A program made the translations under genes and the position numbers. Shown here in pieces: positions 56,839 through 64,000 of a DNA stretch of 64,000 nt. The notes under the pieces were generated by a model that saw nothing but the letters and a program-made list of their open reading frames with translations, was not told the origin of the DNA and made no database searches. The stretch is from Vibrio pectenicida. Lineage in GTDB: Bacteria; Pseudomonadota; Gammaproteobacteria; Enterobacterales; Vibrionaceae. Location: positions 2,356,001 to 2,420,000 of the forward strand of contig AP024889.1 in NCBI GenBank assembly GCA_024347015.1. The letters run 5' to 3'. Numbering within the stretch: position 1 is the first letter of the stretch; each line of letters opens with the position of its first letter.

Positions 56839-56966
56839 GCTTTTTTCTAAGCTATTTTTGAAAAAAATACTCTCAGAAGATGAAATTTGACCAAGGCCGA
56901 AAAAACTTCAGAAAAACGATTTTTTTACTAAAGATTTAAAGAGTATTGTCGAAGGGAAGCAGAGAC

Positions 56967-58100
56967 TTAACCAAGTAGAGTGAGTGCCAGATTCGGCTGC
57001 TGTTTTGCCTGAGCAAGAATAGAGGCGCTGACTTGTTGTAAGATTTGCTGTTTAACCATCTGGGTTGTTTCTTTTGCGTAATCGGTATCTTTAATACGGC
57101 TATTTGAAGCCGCTAAATTTTCGTTAATATTACCTAGATTGCTAATCGCATGACCAAACCGATTTTGCATAGCCCCTAGCTCAGCCCTATGACTATCGAC
57201 AAACTGCAAAGCAGTATCAATAACTGATACTGCTCGCTGAGCACCTCCAGCATCAGAAATATCTAGGTTATCAACTGCTTCATAACCTGATAAGCCAATT
57301 TGTAATTCATTGGATAAGCTACCAGAAAAAGAAATCGTGCCAGAAGTTTCCTCTCCTGCCATAAAAATTTGCAACTGACCATCTTCATTAACTGATGCAG
57401 AAACTTTGCTCGTTTGACCATTAATATATGTAGCAAGTTCTTCAATATCATCACCAACCTTGGCTTCAACCTGAATAGATTTCGGCTGGCCAAAAGCATC
57501 AGTGTAGTCCATAACCAATACTTCCGAGCCCTGTTTAACCTGCCAGTTCCGATCCGCTTTTCCCGCGGAAATATAGCTAAAGCCCCCCATATCTAAGCTG
57601 TCAGAACGCATATTTTTTAACGAAATTTGGACAGCTTCACCTGAACTTGCACCAATTTGAAAAGATGAACTAGAAAATGATCCATTGAGTAGCTTACGAC
57701 CTCCAAAAGAAGTAGTTTCGGCAATTCTATTTAATTCATCATTCAAAGCCGTCATTTCTTCTTGTAAGGCGATCCTCTCTGAGCGGCTATTCGAACCATT
57801 GGCTGATTGCAGAGACAGATCGCGCATACGTTGCAAAATGGTGGTGGTTTCATTCATTGCGCCTTCAGCAGTTTGCATTATGGAAATGCCATCGTTAGCA
57901 TTACGCATTGCAACACTTAAACCTCTCATTTGTGCTTCAAGACGATTAGAAATCTGTAAACCAGCAGCGTCATCCTTTGCACTATTAATGCGATGTCCTG
58001 AAGATAGCCTCTCCAAAGATTGATTCAACATGTCCGTCGCATTGGTTAGATACCTCTGCGCCGTCATTGCTGAGACATTGGTATTTACAGTGATGGCCAT
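56967..58100 (-). CDS. flaF: Polar flagellin (flaF position)
   Basis: The 377-residue flagellin starts [20 protein letters not shown] and has [20 protein letters not shown], with a variable middle and the C terminus [20 protein letters not shown]. It differs slightly from the other two, for example in using EAQMRGL instead of TSQSRGL. It is preceded by its own sigma-28 type promoter at 58137-58162. Confidence 0.93.
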   Translation of the reverse strand: MAITVNTNVSAMTAQRYLTNATDMLNQSLERLSSGHRINSAKDDAAGLQISNRLEAQMRGLSVAMRNANDGISIMQTAEGAMNETTTILQRMRDLSLQSANGSNSRSERIALQEEMTALNDELNRIAETTSFGGRKLLNGSFSSSSFQIGASSGEAVQISLKNMRSDSLDMGGFSYISAGKADRNWQVKQGSEVLVMDYTDAFGQPKSIQVEAKVGDDIEELATYINGQTSKVSASVNEDGQLQIFMAGEETSGTISFSGSLSNELQIGLSGYEAVDNLDISDAGGAQRAVSVIDTALQFVDSHRAELGAMQNRFGHAISNLGNINENLAASNSRIKDTDYAKETTQMVKQQILQQVSASILAQAKQQPNLALTLLG

Positions 58101-58136
58101 AATGCTGGGTCATATAACTCAAGAGGATTACTACTT

Positions 58137-58162
58137 ATATCGGCCTAGAGCGATTTTCTTTA
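58137..58162 (-). promoter_or_regulatory. Sigma-28 (FliA) promoter of flaF
   Basis: On the minus strand TAAA, 14 bases, then GCCGATAT. The -10 element is one mismatch from consensus but the spacer is one base shorter than at flaA and flaB. It lies just downstream of the SDR gene and 37 bases before the flaF start. Confidence 0.68.
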
Positions 58163-58174
58163 GCTTTTTATCGC

Positions 58175-58927
58175 CTATAAGCCGCCCGCTAAGTCCAAAT
58201 AGTTACCCGTAGAAAATGATGACTTTTCAGAGGCAAGCCAATAAATTGCTTCTGCCACTTCCTCAGGCAAGCCGCCACGCTGCATTGGGATGTTACTTTT
58301 TAACCTATCGACGCGCTGAGACTCTCCACCATCTGCGTGCATTTGGGTATAAATCAACCCAGGTCGAACACAATTAACCCGTACTCCCTCTTTTGCTACC
58401 TCAAGAGACAAACCTTTGGTTAAAGTATCAATCGCACCTTTCGACGCTGCATAATCAATATACTCATTAGGAGAGCCTGTTCTGGCAGCCGTCGACGATA
58501 CATTAACAATCACTCCACCAGCGCCACCGTGATAAGTTGACATTCTCTTCACTGCCTCTCGACAACATAAAAAATAACTCGTGACATTATTAGTCAAAAT
58601 GGTATTTATTCGTTCTGCGTTCATTTCATCTAAACGCATTTGCCTGTGTAACATACCTGCATTATTGACAAGAACAGTTAATGAACCAAGTTCTTCATCT
58701 ACCACTTCAAATAATCGGCAAACATTAGACTCTTTAGAGACATCCGCCTGCACAGCAATACAATGCCCACCACTGGCATTTATCTCTTTTGCGAGTGTAT
58801 TGGCCGCATCAGAGTTAGCCTTATAATTGATGCAAACCGCATATCCGTAGCGAGTAAAAAGCCTTGCGGTTGCAGCTCCAATACCTCGCCCACCACCTGT
58901 AATTATAACTACTTTTGCATTGTTCAT
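58175..58927 (-). CDS. Short-chain dehydrogenase/reductase
   Basis: The 250-residue classical SDR has the cofactor motif TGGGRGIGAATARLF (about 10-24), the NNAG motif (VNNAGML) and the catalytic YxxxK (YAASKGAID, about 158-166) with an upstream serine (VNVSSTAART). The sequence does not tell the substrate; it resembles glucose/3-oxoacyl-ACP reductase-like members. It lies upstream of flaF on the same strand, but flaF has its own promoter. Confidence 0.88.
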   Translation of the reverse strand: MNNAKVVIITGGGRGIGAATARLFTRYGYAVCINYKANSDAANTLAKEINASGGHCIAVQADVSKESNVCRLFEVVDEELGSLTVLVNNAGMLHRQMRLDEMNAERINTILTNNVTSYFLCCREAVKRMSTYHGGAGGVIVNVSSTAARTGSPNEYIDYAASKGAIDTLTKGLSLEVAKEGVRVNCVRPGLIYTQMHADGGESQRVDRLKSNIPMQRGGLPEEVAEAIYWLASEKSSFSTGNYLDLAGGL

Positions 58928-59001
58928 AACTCCGCCTTTTTGAGCTAAAAAGATTTATATAACAAAACTTTAAAGCTATTAGAACATAGGAACAATAAAA
59001 A

Positions 59002-59023
59002 AGCCGAACACAATGGTTCGGCT
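59002..59023 (-). terminator. Terminator after the peroxidase gene
   Basis: AGCCGAAC pairs with GTTCGGCT over a 6-base loop, and on the minus strand TTTTTT follows. It lies 26 bases past the peroxidase stop codon. Confidence 0.92.
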
Positions 59024-59048
59024 CCGTTGGGATAAGGTTCAACTTACA

Positions 59049-59951
59049 TTACTTTACCTGCAGCGCTTGTAGCATTTTGGCAGATGGTGCAAAAAAGTAA
59101 GCCCCTGTAACTGCCTTTGAAAATCGCAGCAGTTGATCGTATTTCCCGTCCGTGACTCCATACATACTTTCTAACATCACTTTAAAATTGTGCAAAGTAT
59201 GGCAATAGGCAATAAATAATAAACCATGGTCCCCTGATATACTGCCGTAAGGTAAGCTATGGCGAACGAGTTTCAGTCCTTTTCCTTCTTCTTTAATATC
59301 AACACGACCAACGTGAGAAGCCGCGGGTACATTATCTAGTTCAATTGAATCAGACTTGGTACGTCCAATGACTTTTTCCTGAGCTGAAACATTAAGCCGA
59401 TTCCACGCAGGTAGGTTATGTACAAAACGTTGCAACATCACATAACTTCCACCAGCAAATATTCCTTGAGGGATAATTGCCACTTCATGACGCTGGCCAC
59501 CATGCGGGTTTTCTGTGCCATCGATAAAGCCTGTCATATCACGTGCATCTAAGTAGCGATAGCCATAAGTTTCATCGATAACCGAAACATATTCAGACAT
59601 TTTTTCAAACAACTTACAAAGAAGATGAATATGTAAGTCATGACGCTTTGAATGGCAATGTACCAGAACATCAACATCTGTACTTGGTGCCAGCATGTCC
59701 CCTTCACCTAACTGCGGAAAATCGATTAACTCTTCAGGGATAGGGCCTTCAAGTTGACTCCAAAATGATCTGGTAAAAGCAATCGAAACGGTTAGCTCAG
59801 CTCCAATTTGCTGTGCATTAAGTTCTTCAACCAAAGCAGGTAACGATTGAAGCTGTTCTAAAACCGCAGCTGGGTTTTGTTTCACTTTCAACAAAGTATA
59901 CTGAGCGAAAGGGCTCGCTTCAGGAACAATTGCACCTTGAGGGGTCGGCAT
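59049..59951 (-). CDS. Dyp-type (YfeX-like) heme peroxidase
   Basis: The 300-residue protein has the Dyp signature GFIDGTENPHGG with distal Asp144, a likely heme-ligand His213 (ASHVGRV) and a distal-side arginine region (KLVRHSLPYG). No signal peptide is present, so it is cytoplasmic. Dyp enzymes use peroxide to oxidise dyes and other substrates; a YfeX-like role in heme or porphyrin chemistry has been proposed. A terminator follows. Confidence 0.92.
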   Translation of the reverse strand: MPTPQGAIVPEASPFAQYTLLKVKQNPAAVLEQLQSLPALVEELNAQQIGAELTVSIAFTRSFWSQLEGPIPEELIDFPQLGEGDMLAPSTDVDVLVHCHSKRHDLHIHLLCKLFEKMSEYVSVIDETYGYRYLDARDMTGFIDGTENPHGGQRHEVAIIPQGIFAGGSYVMLQRFVHNLPAWNRLNVSAQEKVIGRTKSDSIELDNVPAASHVGRVDIKEEGKGLKLVRHSLPYGSISGDHGLLFIAYCHTLHNFKVMLESMYGVTDGKYDQLLRFSKAVTGAYFFAPSAKMLQALQVK

Positions 59952-60032
59952 GGTTATTTCCTCACATCTAAAATTTTAACCAGTGTATTATGTTTATTGT
60001 AATTATATTAATAAGACTCTCAACGGATTATA

Positions 60033-60497
60033 TCAATCTGCCACTGATGAAGTGTAACCCAAACAATCTCTCACATGGCGACTCTTGTAGGTATAAAGCA
60101 TAAACCATAATAAAATAACTAGGGCTACAGCGTTAGACCATTGGAATATGCCATGTTCAAGATATACATGATAAATGGTTTGAATAAACTGACCGGTAAT
60201 TACTAACAATGTTGTCGACCTAGCCATACCAACCACTCTATTAATCCACGTCCTATCTGGACTTCGTAATCCGATAGCCCACATCAAAACAAGGCTAGGG
60301 ACTCCCATGAGCAAATCTAAATAAAAAAGATTATGATCTGGGTAGATAATATCGAGGATTTGAGCACCATTTTCTCGGCTTGCTCCAGCTAAGGTAAAAA
60401 TCACCCAAGCTTTGGCAAGAAACAACCAACCCAGCCAAAGCCAAAGTGGAGCCTTGAGAAAACCATGTTTATCATATTGTTCTAGACTGTACCGCAC
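60033..60497 (-). CDS. DUF2919 family membrane protein
   Basis: The 154-residue protein has about four hydrophobic segments. Its N terminus YSLEQYDKHGFLKAPLWLW and GLRSPDRTWINR are typical of DUF2919 (YfeZ-like) proteins. Function unknown. It lies upstream of the peroxidase gene on the same strand with an 81-base gap. Confidence 0.8.
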   Translation of the reverse strand: MRYSLEQYDKHGFLKAPLWLWLGWLFLAKAWVIFTLAGASRENGAQILDIIYPDHNLFYLDLLMGVPSLVLMWAIGLRSPDRTWINRVVGMARSTTLLVITGQFIQTIYHVYLEHGIFQWSNAVALVILLWFMLYTYKSRHVRDCLGYTSSVAD

Positions 60498-60617
60498 GAT
60501 AATTTCATAACTATTAATAATTACTCTACTTTATACTATTTATCCTATATTGCTATCTCTGAAAAAACCTAAATCGTGTTAGGATACAAGTACTCAAATT
60601 TATAAGTAACAAGACCG

Positions 60618-60965
60618 ATGAAAAGTAACATTTCTCCTTCTCTTGAAACTCAACAAGAGGCATTAAAGATAGCTAAAGCAACACAAAAGCCCGGCCAGAC
60701 AAAAGAACAAACTAAACTCATAGCTCAAGGAATAGAAAAAGGCATTGCTCAATATAAAAAGCAGCACAAAGAAAAAACACGCCAAGCAGATAAAGCCCAA
60801 AAAAAAGCAAAGAAAGTCAAACAAGTTCAGCTTGAAACAGAGATTCAACCAAGCGATGTAAACATCCAACGTTCAGCTCTACACACTAAATCCCCCCTTA
60901 TTATTTCTTGGGGGCTACTCGCCTTGAGTTGGATTGGTTTTATTACCTACTTAGCACAATTTTGA
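60618..60965 (+). CDS. DUF2956 family protein with C-terminal membrane anchor
   Basis: The 115-residue protein has a lysine- and glutamine-rich, charged first part (KKQHKEKTRQADKAQKKAKK, about 48-67) and one hydrophobic segment at the C terminus (about 94-114). The start ISPSLETQQEALKIAKATQK resembles the DUF2956 family. Function unknown. It stands alone between divergent genes. Confidence 0.78.
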   Translation: MKSNISPSLETQQEALKIAKATQKPGQTKEQTKLIAQGIEKGIAQYKKQHKEKTRQADKAQKKAKKVKQVQLETEIQPSDVNIQRSALHTKSPLIISWGLLALSWIGFITYLAQF

Positions 60966-60970
60966 CCCAA

Positions 60971-60996
60971 AAGGGACAATGTGCCATCGCCCTTTA
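60971..60996. terminator. Weak hairpin between DUF2956 gene and winged-helix gene
   Basis: AAAGGG pairs with CCCTTT across about 14 bases with a small inner ATG/CAT pairing. The stem is short and the T-runs are poor on both strands, so it is a low-confidence shared terminator. Confidence 0.33.
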
Positions 60997-61001
60997 AATT
61001 A

Positions 61002-61289
61002 TCAAATATTAAAGCCCAAGCTAGTTTCAATATCCGATTGCCTATCTACCACCCACTGGTAGTCAAAAGGCCCCCAATTGGAGAGCTGGTAATAACCATC
61101 ATTATGGCGACGTCCATCTTGGACAAATTTCAGCTCAATACCAATTCTGGGTAACGCTTTAATCACATCTTGGATTGTACGGCGGGGCCACCCGGTATTA
61201 TCTATAAGTTTAGGGATATTAGGTCTATCAAGATTTTGCACCAATAGTGCTAGATATAGACGCCTTGCAAAAACAGGACTCAGTTCCAT
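61002..61289 (-). CDS. Small winged helix-turn-helix protein
   Basis: The 95-residue protein contains a helix-turn-helix-like region (IPKLIDNTGWPRRTIQDVIK, about 25-44) and a beta wing (FVQDGRRHNDGYYQLSNWG). It resembles the small HTH_43 type winged-helix proteins found in Vibrio. It is likely DNA-binding, but no target is known. There is a strong ribosome site (GAGGAGG) upstream. Confidence 0.75.
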   Translation of the reverse strand: MELSPVFARRLYLALLVQNLDRPNIPKLIDNTGWPRRTIQDVIKALPRIGIELKFVQDGRRHNDGYYQLSNWGPFDYQWVVDRQSDIETSLGFNI

Positions 61290-61514
61290 TGGTTCCTCCT
61301 CGATCTGTTAACCTTTGCTAATGAACAACGTCATTATTTATGTTTTGTAGCCCTATACGTTGCGTTTGATCAATAACTCACCCTTCATCAAAGATTGAAT
61401 GCATGTTTTGTACAGGCAAAATAGTTTGCTCACACTTTTGTCTCTGTGAACACTTCCTGCTAGGATGCCAAAAGCGTCAATAAAGTTTACTAAAGTCTCT
61501 TTAAAGGTTGAGTT

Positions 61515-61868
61515 ATGACAATCATCATGTATGGAATCCCTAATTGTGACACGATAAAAAAAGCCAAAAAATGGCTAGAAGTAGAAGGGATAGAATTTCA
61601 ATTCCATGATTACCGAAAACAAGGTGTTGATAAAAATATGCTTGCAACATTTTGCCAGCACCTCGGCTGGGAGAATGTCGTTAATAAGCGCGGCACAACC
61701 TACCGTCAATTAAGCCAAGAGCAAAAAGATAACCTTAATGAAGAATTGGCAATTGAACTCTTAAATGAGCAACCCGCTATGATTAAACGCCCTATTATAG
61801 TGACAAATAACGATTATCATCTTGGCTTTAAAGCTGAACAATACTCCGCCATTTTCTCTGCTGTATAA
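61515..61868 (+). CDS. ArsC/Spx-like reductase (YffB type)
   Basis: The 117-residue thioredoxin-fold protein has [20 protein letters not shown] with a single conserved Cys11, and ends with an IKRPIIV motif. This is the Spx/MgsR/YffB branch of the ArsC family. E. coli YffB also lies next to dapE, as here. Arsenate reduction is doubtful; a glutathione-linked role is proposed. Confidence 0.9.
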   Translation: MTIIMYGIPNCDTIKKAKKWLEVEGIEFQFHDYRKQGVDKNMLATFCQHLGWENVVNKRGTTYRQLSQEQKDNLNEELAIELLNEQPAMIKRPIIVTNNDYHLGFKAEQYSAIFSAV

Positions 61869-61879
61869 GGAATGAGAGT

Positions 61880-63013
61880 ATGACTGACACCCCTACTTTG
61901 GCTCTAGCAAAAGATTTTATTAGTCGCCAGTCGGTAACCCCTGTAGATGCAGGTTGTCAAAATGTAATGATAGAGCGCCTAAAAGCTCTAGGGTTTGAAA
62001 TAGAAGTTATGGTCTTTGAAGATACGACTAATTTCTGGGCACGGCGAGGCACTCAAGCCCCCTTATTTGCTTTTGCAGGGCATACAGATGTCGTCCCAGT
62101 AGGTAACATAGAGTTATGGGACACGCCACCATTTGAACCTACCATTAAAAATGGCTTCCTCTACGGTAGAGGAGCGGCAGACATGAAGGGGTCATTAGCC
62201 TCAATGATCGTCGCGGTTGAACAGTTCATCGCCCTAAATCCTAATCACAAGGGGTCAATTGGCTTTCTGATCACTTCCGATGAAGAAGGACCATTTATCA
62301 ATGGAACCGTACGCGTCGTAGAAACCTTAATTAAACGTGGTGAAAATATTGACATGTGTATTGTTGGCGAACCATCCAGTACGGAAGTCGTCGGTGACGT
62401 TGTAAAAAATGGCCGCAGAGGTTCCATCACTGGCGATTTAACGGTCAAAGGCATCCAAGGGCATGTTGCCTATCCTCACTTAGCAAGAAACCCTGTTCAT
62501 CAATCATTGCTTGCCCTGAATGAACTTGCATCAACAGAGTGGGACCAAGGCAATGACTATTTCCCTCCAACCAGCTTTCAGATCCCAAATGTTCAAGCGG
62601 GCACTGGTGCATCAAATGTCATTCCAGGTGAGTTTAACGTTCAGTTTAACCTGCGTTTTAGTACTGAGCTTAATAATGAGATAATAGTAAAACGCGTGGC
62701 TGAAACTCTAGAGAAACACAGCCTAGAGTACCACCTAGATTGGACTTTCAATGGCGACCCATTTCTAACCGATACAGGTGAATTACTTGATGCTGTTGTT
62801 AGCGCTGTAGGGGCCGTAAATCAAACCAAACCTGCATTGCTCACAACTGGTGGCACCTCAGATGGTCGCTTTATTGCTCGTATGGGAGGACAAGTTGTCG
62901 AACTTGGTCCCGTCAACGCAACCATTCATAAAGTCAACGAATGCGTCAAAGTCGACGACCTTGAAAAACTGACTAAGATGTACCAAATGACGCTGGAGAA
63001 CCTATTGGCATGA
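61880..63013 (+). CDS. dapE: Succinyl-diaminopimelate desuccinylase
   Basis: The 377-residue M20 metallopeptidase has the metal ligands H68 and D70 ([11 protein letters not shown]), D101 (RGAADMKG) and the E135-E136 pair (TSDEEGPF). It makes LL-diaminopimelate for lysine and peptidoglycan. It follows the ArsC-like gene by 11 bases and overlaps the next gene by 4 bases (ATGA). Confidence 0.96.
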   Translation: MTDTPTLALAKDFISRQSVTPVDAGCQNVMIERLKALGFEIEVMVFEDTTNFWARRGTQAPLFAFAGHTDVVPVGNIELWDTPPFEPTIKNGFLYGRGAADMKGSLASMIVAVEQFIALNPNHKGSIGFLITSDEEGPFINGTVRVVETLIKRGENIDMCIVGEPSSTEVVGDVVKNGRRGSITGDLTVKGIQGHVAYPHLARNPVHQSLLALNELASTEWDQGNDYFPPTSFQIPNVQAGTGASNVIPGEFNVQFNLRFSTELNNEIIVKRVAETLEKHSLEYHLDWTFNGDPFLTDTGELLDAVVSAVGAVNQTKPALLTTGGTSDGRFIARMGGQVVELGPVNATIHKVNECVKVDDLEKLTKMYQMTLENLLA

Positions 63014-63699
63014 CAATGACACCTGAACAGCTGGTTGGAAAAGTACCGACACACCTCGTCAATACTGTTATCGGAGATCAACCATTGCTTGTACATACTA
63101 TGGTTGAAGCCGATCTACAGTCCTTGAGGGACGCAGCTGTTCAGTCAGGGTTTGATTTCAATGTAGCAAGTGGATTTCGCGAATTTGAAAGACAAAAATC
63201 CATCTGGAACCGAAAGATGTCTGGTCAGCTCGCTATCCTTGACCACAATAGCCAGCCTCTTGATGTGGAAAAGCTTTCCGAACGCGAAAAAATCTATGCT
63301 ATTCTTCGCTGGTCTGCGCTACCAGGAGCAAGTAGGCACCATTGGGGAACTGACTTCGATATCTTTGATAAGGCAAGCTTACCAAAGGGTTCACAGTTGC
63401 AATTAGAGCCATGGGAATATCTCCAAGGGCATCAAGTTGATTTTTATCAATGGTTAAAGAATAATCTGGCTAAATTTGGGTTTTTCTTTCCTTATGCACA
63501 AGATAAAGGTGGAGTAGCAGCAGAGCCTTGGCATATTAGCCACTTTGCAACAGCCACCCAGTGTTTATCTCTGTTTAATCAGCAGGTCTTGCGCAAGCAA
63601 CTTTCAAATTGCGATGTAAGCTGTGAGCAACTGGTATTATCTGAGTTGGATAGCATCTACAATCAATTTATAACAAATATCAGTACGAAGGCAGGTTAA
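63010..63699 (+). CDS. M15 family D,D-/L,D-carboxypeptidase-like protein
   Basis: The 229-residue protein has the M15 zinc motifs [10 protein letters not shown] (S108 to D117) and EPWHISH (E172, H175), with [10 protein letters not shown] as the usual start of the fold. No signal peptide is obvious, so it may act on cytoplasmic muropeptides or be exported by another route. Its start overlaps the end of dapE and a small membrane peptide follows, so the three are probably co-transcribed. Confidence 0.85.
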   Translation: MTMTPEQLVGKVPTHLVNTVIGDQPLLVHTMVEADLQSLRDAAVQSGFDFNVASGFREFERQKSIWNRKMSGQLAILDHNSQPLDVEKLSEREKIYAILRWSALPGASRHHWGTDFDIFDKASLPKGSQLQLEPWEYLQGHQVDFYQWLKNNLAKFGFFFPYAQDKGGVAAEPWHISHFATATQCLSLFNQQVLRKQLSNCDVSCEQLVLSELDSIYNQFITNISTKAG

Positions 63700-63872
63700 T
63701 GGAATTTCTGACTAACCCTTGGGTAATCATTGTTATCGTTTTAAGTGTCGTAATTGGAAACATTGCGGCACTTAAATATACAGCCAAAATGAAATTTGGC
63801 CAGCCGGATAAAACAACAAAAAAAGATGACGACCAAGAGCCCTCAGAAAAAGAGGAATCAGGCCCGCATTAA
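63699..63872 (+). CDS. DUF2897-like small membrane protein
   Basis: The 57-residue peptide has one N-terminal membrane segment (PWVIIVIVLSVVIGNIAAL, about 7-25) and a charged tail rich in Lys, Asp and Glu. This layout fits the DUF2897 family of small Vibrio/Shewanella proteins. Its ATG overlaps the stop codon of the M15 gene by one base, and a terminator begins at its own 3' end. Confidence 0.75.
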   Translation: MEFLTNPWVIIVIVLSVVIGNIAALKYTAKMKFGQPDKTTKKDDDQEPSEKEESGPH

Positions 63873-63880
63873 TTGCGGGC
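63862..63880. terminator. Terminator at the end of the dapE operon
   Basis: GCCCGCA pairs with TGCGGGC over a 5-base loop. The stem overlaps the stop codon of the DUF2897-like gene. The T-run on the plus strand is interrupted (TGTTAGCTTT). It separates the genes from a convergent minus-strand gene. Confidence 0.62.
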
Positions 63881-63888
63881 TGTTAGCT

Positions 63889-64000
63889 TTACTTGATATG
63901 ATCCCATGAGATATTCGATACGATACGACATTGATCGCATTTAAAATGAAAGATATCGTGTTCTGGCTCTTCTAGTAACCAATCACTATTACACTTTGGA
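63889..64000 (-). CDS. C-terminal end of a zinc-ribbon-like protein (window edge)
   Basis: The last 36 codons of a minus-strand gene run off the window. They contain PKCNSDW ... HFKCDQCRIVS, three cysteines spaced like part of a four-cysteine zinc ribbon; the first cysteine could lie just outside. The family cannot be named from this fragment. Confidence 0.5.
   Translation of the reverse strand, partial: PKCNSDWLLEEPEHDIFHFKCDQCRIVSNISWDHIK

Overview
The window is a chromosomal segment of a gammaproteobacterium of the family Vibrionaceae, most likely a Vibrio. The diagnostic features are the polar-flagellum locus (three flagellins, flaG, fliD, flaI, fliS, flrA, flrB, flrC, fliE to fliK, fliL to fliR, flhB) with sigma-54 and sigma-28 type promoters, and its flanking genes (zinc uptake, purF-cvpA-dedD-folC-accD, truA, fimV, pdxB, fabB, mnmC, aroC, prmB, smrB, dapE), an order I recognise from Vibrio chromosomes. 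No insertion sequence, prophage, tRNA, rRNA or CRISPR array was seen. The region looks like core genome.

Layout. 1-123: start of feoA, cut by the window edge. 124-749: AT-rich intergenic DNA with a strong run of four stem-loops ending in an intrinsic terminator, probably an undescribed small RNA. 750-4055: a membrane-bound beta-propeller/AraC hybrid regulator. 4280-6801: divergent znuA and znuCB around a clear Zur box. 6864-12717: purF, cvpA, dedD, folC, accD and truA on the minus strand, with a PurR operator before cvpA-purF. 12787-19239: an extremely large fimV (2150 codons) with three separate tandem-repeat arrays. 19466-23019: asd, pdxB, fabB. 23127-33210: mnmC, an FMN reductase, yfcL, a secreted LruC-domain protein with a lipoprotein behind a sigma-54-like promoter, epmC, a TRIC-family membrane protein, aroC, prmB and smrB.

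33226-58100 is one continuous flagellar region read from the minus strand. flaF, flaB and flaA (names follow the V. parahaemolyticus order) each have a sigma-28 type promoter. flaG-fliD-flaI-fliS follow, then the regulators flrA (sigma-70 type promoter) and flrBC (sigma-54 promoter embedded in the flrA terminator hairpin). Next come fliEFGHIJ (sigma-54 promoter) and fliKLMNOPQR-flhB (sigma-54 promoter). The sites fit the known Vibrio hierarchy: FlrA with sigma-54 turns on flrBC and fliE, FlrBC with sigma-54 drives later structural genes, and FliA (sigma-28) drives the filament genes.

58175-64000 holds an SDR oxidoreductase, a dye-decolorizing peroxidase, small conserved proteins of unknown function, an ArsC/Spx-like reductase, dapE, an M15 peptidase, a DUF2897-like membrane peptide and the end of a zinc-ribbon protein.

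Most genes are standard housekeeping or motility genes. The parts most worth following up are the structured RNA at about 452-569, the giant repeat-rich FimV, the hairpin-embedded sigma-54 promoter between flrA and flrB, the sigma-54-like promoter before the LruC/lipoprotein pair, and the propeller/pseudokinase/AraC regulator.
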